64,000 bases of DNA from Arachis hypogaea. Taxonomy: Eukaryota; Streptophyta; Magnoliopsida; Fabales; Fabaceae. This document shows, in pieces, positions 25,001 to 35,832 of this stretch. The notes under the pieces are model-generated. The model did not search any database. It was not told where the DNA came from and saw only the letters and a list, made by a program, of their open reading frames with translations. The position numbers and the translations under genes are program-made. How positions within the stretch are numbered: position 1 is the stretch's first letter; each line of letters starts with the position of its first letter. Location: contig NC_092051.1 of NCBI RefSeq assembly GCF_003086295.3, positions 9,540,810 through 9,604,809 of the forward strand, in the 5' to 3' direction.

Positions 25001-26364
25001 ATATTTCAGTAGCATTATGGTTTAAAATTATATTTCATGGAAATTATTATTTTTCAAATCTTTTTGGTTTGGATGATATATTGGTGTGCAGGATGATAAT
25101 AATGCAAATCGAGAAGCCTTCATTCCTTTTGGGGCTGGAACAAGGATGTGCGCTGGAAGAGATCTCACCAAAATTGAAATGCTCATCTTTCTACATCATT
25201 TCCTTCTTAATTACAAGTTAGTTAAATGTTCTTATATTTCTCTTTTAATTTGTTCTTTTTTCTTTTTGTTTTCTTTACTAAATGTTAGATCATCAGGTAG
25301 GTCTTTACATCATTAATAATTTATATGACTTCATCCGATATATAATACTAGCTCCAGAGACGGATCAAAAAATGTTATTATGGTCAATAATACATATAAT
25401 ATTAAAAATTATATAATATAAAATATATTATAAAAATATATCGATAAAAAATATATTTTAAAGTATAAAAAATATGTATGTACTTTTATTTAACGAAATG
25501 ATCGATTTTTCGTATTATAAAATTCATCGATAATATAATTTGTATTAAATTTTACAATAATTTTTTTTAATATAATTAAAAGATAATTAATAAAAAATTT
25601 ATCTTTTATATTATTTTTGAGTTATTTTTTACAATAGTCATAATTGAAAAAGATCTCTTAATTGTAATAGTTAAAACAGAAAAAATTAATATCAAATGAA
25701 TAAAAAAAGACGGTCACAAGAAGAAAAAGAATTCAGTTTATAAAATTTAAAAATTTTTATTTAATAAAAAACATTAATAAAAATATTTTTTCAAAATTTT
25801 TAAATATTATTACTTTTTTTAAATATTAAAAATTATTAATATTTAAATTAGACTGAATTTTTATTTATATTAAATTAAAGACCAATTCTATGGTGCCTAT
25901 AAATTGATATTTAAATTTTGTCTAATAACTTATTTTTTGTAGTAAATTTTGATTTTTTAAAAATTATTTATTATTATATTTTTTAAATTAAATATTTTTT
26001 TTTACATTTTTTAATAAATAGACACTATTTTTTAAACATTATAATATTCACTTAAATTAAATAATAAATATTTTTTAAAATTAAATTATATAATAATTTA
26101 TTACTATTAATTTAAAAAAAAAAAAATTAGGAGACCTCCACTCACCCCTTATATCCGTCCTGCGTAGCGCCTTTGATATCTCATTTATTTATAATTTCGA
26201 AATTCTCTATTATATTATTTCGTATTATTATTAATTCGTTTTAATTTTATAGGTTTGAGCAAATAAATCCAGAATGTCCTGTCTCTTACCTCCCACTACC
26301 CGTGCCTAAAGATAATTGTCTTGCTAAGGTCGCAAAGGTCTCAATGGAATATCTAAGTGCTTGA
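19037..26364 (+). CDS. CYP88D: Cytochrome P450, CYP88D-type (copy B), eight exons, intact frame
   Basis: Exons are 19037-19263, 21003-21486, 22199-22465, 23961-24050, 24227-24305, 24884-24990, 25092-25216 and 26253-26364. All introns are GT-AG and in phase, giving 496 residues. An N-terminal membrane anchor (ISWVWTIGATLLACYFVLNT) is followed by a PPGDMGWPLIG hinge, so it should be an ER-bound monooxygenase. The K-helix ExxR is E360-R363 (EVLR). The heme loop is FGAGTRMCAG with Cys438, where Ala replaces the usual Pro after Cys. The I-helix box (299-304) is AGQQTT: Gln302 replaces the conserved acid. CYP88 enzymes include ent-kaurenoic acid oxidases, and CYP88D members in legumes oxidise beta-amyrin at C-11; the substrate here is unknown. 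The C-terminus runs four residues past the stop used in copy C. A start two codons downstream (MEIIS) is equally possible. Confidence 0.88.
19934..20417. mobile_element. hAT-type MITE in intron 1 of P450 copy B
   Basis: 484 bp, bounded by a perfect 8-bp duplication AAGAAAAC (19926-19933 and 20418-20425), typical of hAT transposition. The ends TAGG...CCTA carry imperfect inverted repeats: the left end has GGGCTAAACCC and the right end GGGTTAGCCCGTTTGACAGC. The interior is rich in short GGGCTAA/CCCGTTTAA repeats. No transposase. Confidence 0.88.
23919..23932 (+). repeat. C14 homopolymer just before exon 4 of P450 copy B
   Basis: A run of 14 C ends 28 bp before exon 4, within the pyrimidine-rich tract of intron 3. 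Such a run is unusual in this AT-rich sequence. It could affect splicing or be a sequencing-length artefact. Confidence 0.85.
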
Positions 26365-26775
26365 TGTGCAAGATCAACTCATATATATATATATATCAAC
26401 AATGCTAGAGAATTAAGAGGGTACGAGTTAAAAATTACCTAAATACCTTTGAGTGAATTTAAAATTTTTACATAAATAGTGTTTATGCTAGGTATTAGGA
26501 TATTTCTTCTACTATGTATCAAAATGTTTCTTTTTATACTAAATAGATGTTCTTTTATATATTTTATAAAATTTTTTATATACTAAGAATTAGGATTGTT
26601 AGAAGTTCCATGATTCTCGCCTTTATTTCTCCAACGTAACATTCAGAATTTTAATTTGGAGTGAGAAGCAATTAATATCAAATATTATAAATTAAAAACA
26701 AATAAAATTAATTAAATATAATTATAAATTAGTTAAATTATTTATTTTTTGGCCGATCGCCTCTTAGTTCCATAT

Positions 26776-26778
<3 letters not shown>

Positions 26779-26832
<54 letters not shown>
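26779..26832. repeat. TA microsatellite downstream of P450 copy B
   Basis: About 27 uninterrupted TA/AT dinucleotides. Shorter TA runs lie at 23386, 36912 and 38148. Confidence 0.9.
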
Positions 26833-26838
<6 letters not shown>

Positions 26839-27471
26839 CCTAAGTTTATCTATATATGTGCCTTATATATGTTATTGGAAAGGTTTAGTAACAAAAAAAT
26901 TAGTTAAAAATAATTAAAGTTTATTTTATTTAATATTTATTAATTATTATTAAAATTAATAAATAAAATAAATTTAGATTTTTTTATCCTGTTAGTATTA
27001 TCAATATGTTATTATTAATCTTAAATGCAATAATGTAATCTTTGAGACTTATTATTAGTTATTATTATATATGTAATATGTTTATTTCGAACCTAGCTAG
27101 GTGGTTTAATAACAAGGCCTACTCAAATTTGCATGCTAAAACTAAAGTTACACATTTTTTATTTTTTGATAATACTTTTTAAATTTACATGTATTTTTAA
27201 ATTAAAAAGATTGTCAAATTGTAAAAAATATTATTTTAATTTTCATAATATTTTTTAAGTATTATCAAAATTACTTAACCACGCACTGTACTCACTATAA
27301 TAATAAGCATCATAATATACACCTTATTACAATGATGTTTATCTAAATAAATCATAGGAATTTCAAAATATTATATAATCAATCGTATATAAAATCATAA
27401 TTTGCAATTGAACTCGCTACTCAAAATTAACATTAGTGCTGGCTTAGAGTTTTAATCTTAAAATATAAACT
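26833..27471. other. 3' flank of copy B and spacer
   Basis: The stretch around 26990-27130 (ATGCAATAATGTAATCTTTG, then GGTTTAATAACAAGGCCTAC) corresponds to the 3' flank of copy C (42800-42905), so the duplicated segment extends past the P450 gene. No gene is seen. Confidence 0.6.
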
Positions 27472-27690
27472 TATGTTTTTACGTCATTGTCATACATTGT
27501 TCTATAATCTAGATAGTTTTCACCTGGTTGTCGTACCTTAATTACTCTATAATCTAGATAGTGACACGCGAATTCAACAATTAATAAGTTAATTTAATAG
27601 TTGAAATCTGGAGACATGTCTTATTACTTTAGATTGAATTGAAAGTAACTACCAAATTAATTTCTCAAATAATTGTATACGGGCTGAAAA
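27472..27690 (+). repeat. Duplicate of the F-box upstream region (unit 3)
   Basis: Matches 2291-2505, including TATAATCTAGATAGTGACAC and TTAGATTGAATTGAAAGTAA. The match stops after AATAATTGTATACG. No F-box exon 1 or 2 follows; instead come unrelated sequence and the shared AT-rich block. Confidence 0.7.
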
Positions 27691-27949
27691 CAGTAAATAA
27701 ATAGGGAAACCGAATCGGCCAGCAACGGTTGGAACTTGGAACTGCACATGGAAGATGGCAAAACTTTAGCATGCCTTTTTATCACTAAACCATTTGTCAT
27801 TTCAGTATATAAGGATTATATATTGAAATTTGGTGTAACTTAAAAAGATAATAAATTATAGTTTAAATAGTATAATTTTTTTATATTTATTTAAAAATTA
27901 TGAATTTGAATCTCATTTTTAATTTAAAAAAAACATTTTTTTTATATAT

Positions 27950-28330
27950 TTGTTCATATAAAATATATATTATATAAAAATTCATATTATATTATAATTT
28001 ATATACAATTTAATTAAATTAAAATTAATATTAGTTATGTATGACAAAAAATAATTATATAATAAAATTTGAATTAAATAATTTTATAGTTATTTAATTT
28101 AATTTTAATTTTAATTTTGTATTTTTTATTTTTTGAATTAATTATATTTTTAATTATGTACTATTATTAATAGAAATATACATTTTATTAAAAATTTATA
28201 TCTAGTTTTATATTTATTATTTTTAAAATTTGAGATTTAATTATTCTTAAATATTAAAAATATATATATATATATATATTTAAATTTTAAATTTAAATTT
28301 TTTATTATTTTTTATTTTTTATTTTATTTG
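27950..28330. repeat. AT-rich block shared by duplicated units 3 and 2
   Basis: Counterpart of 16390-16750, lying about 100 bp before the F-box relic of this unit. Confidence 0.6.
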
Positions 28331-28426
28331 AAACTGAGCCAACCAATGCAATTAATAATTTATCGATTGAATCAGTAAACTAATAAATCAATAATCTAAT
28401 CAATTCAATTACCGAATCAGTCCTCC

Positions 28427-28915
28427 CATCAATACAATAATGCAATGTGCCTCAATTCTGTTTACATTATCTAAGACCCGGATTCCATATTTAGATACAA
28501 TGTATGGAAAGCTAGTACTGAAGTTTCTTATGGTAGTGGTAGGTTTTTAATTTAATTGTGATTATGTATTTATCAAAAATTAATATATACATACTAAAAA
28601 TTAGTCAATTATTATTATATATTTATGTATAAATAATATATTATTTAATTTATTTTTAATATATATTTTTTATTAATAATTAATTTAATTATTAATTTTT
28701 TATATGTACTATACGTAACATACACAAATTTTTGATAAAATAAATAAATTATACTTTTTATTAATTTAACTCATATTTAAATTTAGGGGAAAAATAAAAT
28801 TTTTAATATTATCAACCTTTTAAAGTTTTATGATTAAAAATAGTAGTTGATTCTAAAAAAGTTAATAAAATAATTAATTATTTTAATATTAAATTAAAAC
28901 TTTAAATTCTTTTAA
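28427..28915 (+). pseudogene. F-box gene relic: exon 3 and part of intron 3 (unit 3)
   Basis: CAATGTGCCTCAATTCTG, CTAAGACCCGG and GCTAGTACTGAAGTTTCTTA match exon 3, with further deletions compared with the unit 2 relic. The changes shared with that relic (ATGCAATGTGCCTCA, AAGTTTCTTATGG) show that the two descend from one damaged copy. Intron 3 sequence follows. Confidence 0.78.
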
Positions 28916-28919
28916 AAAA

Positions 28920-29790
28920 GAAAAGAAAATCTACCTGATGATGACAATGAGTAGTGGGCTTGGCTGGTGGCAAACTAGGGACTTGTGAAGAAATAAATTA
29001 CAATGATTCGATCCTGACTCGAAGCAGATTCAAGCAGTAGTAAGTAGTTCACTTCTTAATATGTGTGCCGGAGAGTGGAAAGCAAAATCACATTTATATA
29101 CTCGTAAATTCTTTGATTGCACAAAGTATATTATTTTATCCTCCATGCAGCAAGCGTGAGATTTGGATTCTTTTTATTCTTGTTTGAAAACATTTTCAAA
29201 AAATCTGTATTATTTATATAAAAGTATATTTTTATACTAATTTATGGTTTGTAATTAAAATATAATGGTAGGTAATTTTTTGATTCAAAAGATATTTAAT
29301 TTTTTCTATTAAAAAATTTTGATTATTTAGATGAATGATTATTTTATTAAAAAATTATAAAAGATATATAAATATATACATAATAATTAATTAGTGGTGA
29401 ATTTTAATGTTCATTGTAGAATATTTTCGTTAAAAAAGTATGCATTTACCTAGACTGATTTCTGATCTGTTTCTATTTTTAATATTTTTTATTGTAAAAT
29501 ACTATTTTGGTTTTTAATATTTAGATTAAATATTAATTTAATTTTTAACGTTTCAAACGTTATATTTTAGTCTAAAAATAATTATCTTAAAAAAAAAAAT
29601 ATGATTTAATTAAAAATATTGTTAATATTTACAATACCTCAATATCCACTCTATTAATTATTCTTATCAAATTAAAAAAATGAGACAATATTGAATCTGT
29701 TAAAATTTTTTAGATTAAAATAAAATGTTTGAAAGATTAAGAAATACATTAAAATCTAATCTAAATATTAAAAACTAAAATAAATTACAA
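28920..29790 (+). repeat. P450 upstream module, copy 3 of 4 (first half of a local direct duplication)
   Basis: Carries the module landmarks (CTACCTGATGATGAC, GGCAAACTAGGGACTTGTGA, CAAGCGTGAGATTTGGATTC) followed by the shortened inverted-repeat element. About 750 bp of it are repeated at 30785-31560. Confidence 0.75.
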
Positions 29791-29837
29791 TGATTCGATC
29801 CTTACTCGAAGCAGATTTAATCAAGTAGTAAGATCAT

Positions 29838-30790
29838 CTCCAGTAGGGGAGTAATCTTAATTTCTATTTATGATCCACCTGTCATAAAAAGTAACACTTT
29901 TGTGTCATAAACAGTAAATAGAAACTCAAAATATCTCTCTCTTTTCCATTAGGAGGAACTAACTTTAGTCCCTGTTGTAATCCCACTTAATTAATTAATT
30001 AAAATACTTAAAATTAATATAATTACTGTTTTTAATAATATATATTTTTTTACCAAAGATAGGAGACTCGAACCCGTAACCTCTTAATTGAGTATGGAGA
30101 GATTATGCCATTTGAGCTATTACTCATTGGCTTTTAATAATATAATTTAAATTTATAAATTTAAAAAAATTTACTATTAAAATATTAATATTAAATAAAT
30201 TCATATATAAAAATAATACACAATATATAATTCGAGATTATATTAATTTGTAAAATTATTTAATATAAAAAAATATAGTTAAACTCTATTATTTTGTAAT
30301 ATAGTTAACATTTTAAATTTTATAAATAAAAAATAAATAACTCACTAAAAAATTATTTTATAATATATAAAAAATTAAATTTATTTTTTTATGTAAATAA
30401 ATTTAATTAATTATAATTGAATATAATTATTTAATTATAATTAAAATTATTAATATAAATTATTAATTAAATAATAATATAATTATTTATTATGATTAAT
30501 TATAATTTAATTATTTTAATAATATTAACTATAATTCAATATAATTATTAAAATAATAATTAATTAAATATATTATATTAATTATTTAATATAATTATTT
30601 AATTATTATTATTTTAAAGATAACTTACCACATAAGTCATAACAAGTAATCATTAGTGGAATAGAATCCCTCTGAAGAGAAACTCCTCTTCTTTAAGACT
30701 TGTGCGAGGACTTCTTTATTATTTTCTGCAACGGTTGGAGTCCTCTGTGTCTGAAAAAAAGTGAAGGAGGGACTCTCTATTAAACGTGCT
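29838..30790. mobile_element. Probable MITE-like insertion between the two direct repeats
   Basis: Separates the two halves of the local duplication. The left end AGATCATCTCCAGTAGGGGA and the reverse complement of the right end (AGAGCACGTTTAATAGAGAG) are imperfectly similar, as in many plant GAGCATCTCC-type elements. The interior is AT-rich with ATAATTAATTAAA-type sequence and contains a nested SINE. No transposase, and the target duplication is unclear. Confidence 0.5.
30043..30131 (-). mobile_element. tRNA-derived SINE (copy 1), 89 bp
   Basis: Read on the minus strand, it has an A box (TAGCTCAAATGG) and a B box (GGTTCGAGTCT) spaced as in a tRNA-like RNA polymerase III promoter, ends CTATCTTTGGTA plus a short A-run, and is flanked by a 13-bp target duplication TTTTAATAATATA (30030-30042 and 30132-30144). 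A second member lies at 56667-56755. Confidence 0.85.
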
Positions 30791-31620
30791 CTAAGCAGTT
30801 CACTTCTTAATATGTGTGCTGGAAAGTGGAAAGCAAAATCACAATTTTATACTCGTAAATTCTTTGATTGCACAGAGTATATTATTTTATCCTCCATGCA
30901 GCAAGCGTGGGATTTGGATTCTTTTTATTCTTGTTTGAAAACATTTTCAAAAAATCTGTATTATTTATTTAAAAGTATATTTTTATACTAATTGATGGTT
31001 TGTAATTAAAATATAATGGTAGGTAATTTTTTGTTTCAAAAGATGTTTAATTTTTTTCTATTAAAAAATTTTGATTATTTATATAGATGAATGATTATTT
31101 TATTAAAAAATTATAAAAAGATATATAAATATATACATAATAATTAATTAGTGGTGAATTTTAATGTTTATTGTAGAATATTTTCGTTAAAAAAGTATGC
31201 ATTTTACCTAGACTGATTTTTTATTTGTTTCTATTTTTAATATTTTTTACTGTAAAATACTATTTTGGTTTTTAATATTTAGATTAAATATTAATTTAAT
31301 TTATAACATTTCAAACGTTATGTTTTAGTTTAAAAATAATTATCTTAAAAAAAAGAAAATAAAAAGATATGATTTAATTAAAAATATTGTTAATATTTAT
31401 AATACCTATACCCACTCTATTAATTATTCTTATCAAATTAAAAAATGAGACAATATTGAATCTGTTAAAATTTTTTAGATTAAAATAAAATGTTTGAAAG
31501 ATTAAGAAATACATTAAAATTTAACTTAAATATTAAAAACTAAAATAATACTTTATTCTATTTTCTATATTTTAGAAATGTATAAATAAAATAAAAACAG
31601 TAAAAAAAATTTCTTTTCAA
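30785..31620 (+). repeat. P450 upstream module, copy 4 of 4 (second half of the local duplication)
   Basis: Starts AGCAGTTCACTTCTTAATAT and parallels 29040-29790 almost base for base. It is followed by the sequence that continues toward the P450 copy C promoter. Confidence 0.75.
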
Positions 31621-31718
31621 AATAATAAGCACAAAAAAAATTCCAATTAGATCTATCCATAATCCTTCAACAAGTGCCAACAGATATATAATAAGACATA
31701 AACTACTCGCATCGTCTC

Positions 31719-31898
31719 TAAAGGATTTGGATCCTCTAAATTTTGAATTTCACTTTAGAGAGTAAAGTGTGATTTTTCACTATTTATTTTATAAGTGAGA
31801 CCAAGAAAAAACATGAAAGAAAAAACATTCAATGGTAAGAGATCACACTTTATCCTCTAAAATGAAAATTCAAAATTTAGAGGATCAAAATCCTCTCC
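31719..31898. mobile_element. MITE with about 40-bp terminal inverted repeats, absent from unit 2
   Basis: The left arm GGATCCTCTAAATTTTGAAT is complementary to the right arm ATTCAAAATTTAGAGGATC; the arms extend to about 40 bp. In unit 2 the flanks are joined directly (GTGTCCAAAAGTCAACATT near 18670), giving an empty-site comparison. Confidence 0.78.
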
Positions 31899-32009
31899 AA
31901 AAATTAACACTAAAAGGTGTGAAAGTGGTCAAATTGAAAGTGAGAGTGTGTTATGTATAGATAATTGCTTTTCACTTTATATAATTAAAGAATTTAATTT
32001 TAATACACT

Positions 32010-33065
32010 TGTTATATCGAAAATAATATTTTTGATAAAGATATTATTAAACTCTTTGACAAGTTAATATTCAATAAGAATAGATGTTGATCATTTCTAA
32101 GTGTCAAAAAATATTTCGATCAATCTCGAAATACATGTTAGAATTAACTTTGGATTGGAGCCAATTAGGTACTCCTTTAAGTACTATTTATTAATCGATT
32201 GACGCAAATGTAAAAATCGAAGAGGCAGACTCGATGGAGGTCAGCTGTATCGAAGAAGAGGTTACTGGTGTCGAAGATGGTAGATAAAAAATCGAATCGA
32301 AGGCAAAAGTTTCAATCTCTAAAGCAATTTGTCGATTGAAAAAAGAAGTGAAAATTAACCACATAGAATTCATCAAGGATGGTCAATCGATAAAGAAGAG
32401 GATTTTAATCGACTAAGACTCGTCAAGAAAGAGCGAAGCAATCGAAGAAATAAAAAAGTTAATAAGTGAAGATGGTTAGTGGCCGTTACAGACGGCACTC
32501 AAGGAGAGAGGGAACAGTTATTCAAGAATTGATGCACGTGGAAGTTATATCTGAATATGATTGGTCGAAGACCTCTATAAATACGTGAAAGATCGAAGGA
32601 ACAAAGGTGGGAATCTTTTCAAAGAAAATATTCACACTCCCTCACATCCCCAGCAACTTTCTGAGTCGGTCAAAAGTCTTTTTATTTGAACGGTTCCTTC
32701 CATGTCTTTACTTTTCATTTAAATTTCCTGCAACTTTCCTTTTCATGCAATTTATCTTCTTTACAATGTCATTTCGATCCCTTTAAATTCAACAACTTTT
32801 ATCCTTTCCAATCTTTACCATTCAATTTGTCCTTTATTTTTCCAAACACTTTTTCTTTATTTAATTTGATTTCTCTTTTATTCAAGACATTTACATTTTA
32901 TTGTTCATTTTGAATTTCTGTAAAGCTTGGTTCCTTCTTCTCCGTCATTGTCAAAGGCATGGATTTTGATGCAAAATAAAACTGGTACTCACAAAGAGGA
33001 GCAGGTTTCGCTCCCAGACCATTAGATATTGAACCACCTTCGATTTGCTAAAAAACGACAAAACA
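32010..33065 (+). repeat. Left LTR of the gypsy-type element
   Basis: Begins TGTTATATCGAAAATAATAT and ends GACAAAACA. It includes CTCTATAAATACGTGAAAGA near 32571, a likely TATA region of the element. Confidence 0.88.
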
Positions 33066-33192
33066 AATTGGCACGCCCAGTGGGACAATTTTAACATTTA
33101 ATTGTGTCAAAATTTGTTGCTTTCAACGGTTGCATTGTGCATGCAGTGTTGATATTTGGTGCATGCGATTAAGAAGTGATAGAATTATTACC

Positions 33193-34494
33193 ATGTCTGA
33201 CGAAGTTTCAAATGGCAATGCAGAAACAGGTAATAATGCCCCAATAATTGCTACACAAATTTCTGCAAATTTGATTCCACATGCAGAGTATAATTCTGGG
33301 GAGAATATTGCAGTTATTGATGCAAGTGTTGGTGGTAGTGGGCGAAATTCACGCCCTAGGATCACCCTAGTACAGAATCAACCGCAAGTAACCGCAGGTC
33401 GGCTTCCATTTGGCCTTCTTCCTGGCTATACGCCTCCTATGGGCAGTTACACATTTCCAGTCAGATTTAAAAATGTACTAGGTACGGTTTTTAACCAACC
33501 TTCTTTCTCATATCCCGACGTTAATCGAGATACCAAATGGGCTCCTCGTCGAATAATTCAAGATCGATGGCTGAGTTTTGACAATATATTTATGAAAGCC
33601 ATCATGATTTAGTCAACCTATTGACTCACCAGATGACTACTATTCTGAATCGTATCCTGGCTGACAATGAGTCGAAATATGATCGACTGGTTAAACAAGT
33701 CGAGAGAATTGCTTGAATTGTCGATTATGATGAGGGGCAGCCTATTCCCCAAGATTTGGTAGTAGACCAGGAGAACGTAGGATATAATGAGGATAATGTA
33801 TTTAACAATCTTGAAAGGGAAAAAAATATCCCTTATCTAGTTCGACGAGATCAAAATGCTGATGAAGTTTTGAATAGACTTCACACACAGCGTGGATATC
33901 ATTACCAGGTGACAAAGATTGTCGAGGATGTGCTCAATGAAATGGGTATCAATGTGGGTCTCATGCATCGACCATATTTTGTTTCTGCTTTTTCTTCTGC
34001 AATACAAATGACAGAAGTGCCAATGGGTGTAAAAAATCCCAAAATATTTATAAAATTTGCAGGAGAGGCTGGAGAGTCAACTCTCGAGCATATAGTTTGC
34101 TATATGGTCGAATTAGAAAATTTGGCAGATAATGAAAGCCTGAGAATAAAGTTCTTTCCTGCTTCATTAACAAAAAATGCTCTCACTTGGTTTTCAATTC
34201 GATTTTAACATGGGCACAATTGGAAAATGCTTTTCATGCTCAATTTTATAGAGCAGAATTGAATGTCTCGTTGACAGATTTGCTTGTAATAGAACGAGAT
34301 GATGGAGAATCGATAAATGACTATATAATTCGATTAAAAAATGCTCGCAATCGATGTTATGTGTCGGTCCCTAAAACCGAGATAGTCAAAATAGCCATCA
34401 AAGGTCTTGGCTTTTATATGTGTAAAAAATTACTCAATATGCATATTCCTGATTTAGTCTATTTGGCTGAGAGAGTTCGACAAGTTAAAAAATA
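33193..34494 (+). pseudogene. gypsy gag, with frameshifts and stops
   Basis: Starts MSDEVSNGNAETG. The first frame ends at 33612, a second runs 33756-34208 and a third 34187-34495. The middle and third pieces carry the retrotransposon gag signature: NPKIFIKFAGEAGES, then LRIKFFPASLTKNALTWF, then TWAQLENAFHAQFYRAE and ERDDGESINDYIIRLKNAR. The shifts between frames and a TGA near 33715 make it non-functional. Confidence 0.85.
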
Positions 34495-35832
34495 AAAGAA
34501 GAAAAGAAGAAAGAAAGAGAAATGGTTGAATATGAGTTTGTCGAAAACAATATTCAATAATGATAAGTATTTTTGCGTTTGTCCATCTAGCAAAAAAAAA
34601 TATATCATCATAAAAAAAATATTTTCGACAAGGCAATGTTCGACAAATTCGAAATTTATCAAGTTACAGGTGCATATTGGAATACTTTGGAAGGAGTTGC
34701 ATACTCTGTTAAGGTATGTACAAGTATGTCTGTGAAAAGAAGTTCTTGAGAAGCGGTTATTGGCAGTTGTTAGATATAACTGTGAAAAAGAGAAAAAAAT
34801 TTTTATTCAACTTTTTTTTTTGGTGACTAAACTTTGAAACTCTATAAAGTTGATCAAATTTCATATGAGAAAAAACTTCTTTGTTCACTTTGGAAATTGT
34901 GAAGTTGGAAATTTGAAAAAAAAATTGATTATGATATTTTCGAATCATCAAATATGACAACTCTCTAACCACAATGATTCGAGAAGGAAAATGAAAATTA
35001 TCATGATTTGGGTAATATGTTGTCATAAAAAAAATTCAATGAGGTATCGAAAATGAATATGATTGAAAATATTCAACAAAATGTCGAAGATCCAATAGTT
35101 CGACAAACAACCACTTTGCCTCAAGATGTCGAAAACAAATACTTGGGGCATTTCTTATATCGAAGATAATTTTTCTTCGATAGATTGAAAAAAGAAAGCA
35201 TTATTGAAATATGGGATATCTTTATCCATTTTATTATCCTTGACTCTTCAAGAATGACACGGTGCTTCACTAATATTTTGTCATGTACTACGTGAAAATA
35301 TTTGTGAAAATTTGTACAATATATAAAGTTGATCAAACAATTATTTGGGGTCAGTTTCGAATTGGTCAAGCCATCGATGACCAATTTCGACAATAAAGAG
35401 TAAACTAGACACTTAGCTCAATTTGTTCAGAGTCCACAGGATAATTATTCACCTTCGTTTCGTCAATCCCATGCTAATGGGGTTGGATGGATCAAGAATT
35501 GGCAAGAGTTTGGTGAATGAGAAAACGAGAGAATATCGACCGCAACAGGCTCGATGTAGTTATTTTTTATCGAGGCCGTGGAAGAGATACCATTTTTCAA
35601 GATCGAATTGATGGTAACCAAAGTGGTCGACAGTTGCATCGTATTCCTTCTACTTCGACCGATCGAGGTAAAGCAGTTGAAACTCCATTCCTAAAAATGG
35701 ATTATTATGTCGAGAAAAATTTTGAGGAAGAAGATGAAGAGATGACTGGTACCATCGTCGAAAATATTGAATAATAGTAAGTATTTATACTTTCTTCTTT
35801 CTAGTCGAAAAAATAAATATTTAGCGGGCATT
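34495..35832 (+). other. Degenerate interior of the gypsy-type element
   Basis: Rich in GTCGAAAA and TTCGACAA phrases. It includes a segment near 35145-35180 that resembles the LTR start (GGGCATTTCTTATATCGAAG). Fragmentary frames only (for example 35517-35774). No pol domain is recognised, so the element is non-autonomous or heavily deleted. Confidence 0.6.

Noticed and set aside
30043..30131. Possible tRNA gene (also 56667-56755)
   Set aside because: A and B boxes are present, but no cloverleaf can be drawn with a paired acceptor stem. A tail and target duplications mark a SINE.
33123..33365. 80-codon minus-strand open frame
   Set aside because: Antisense to the gag start of the gypsy-type element.
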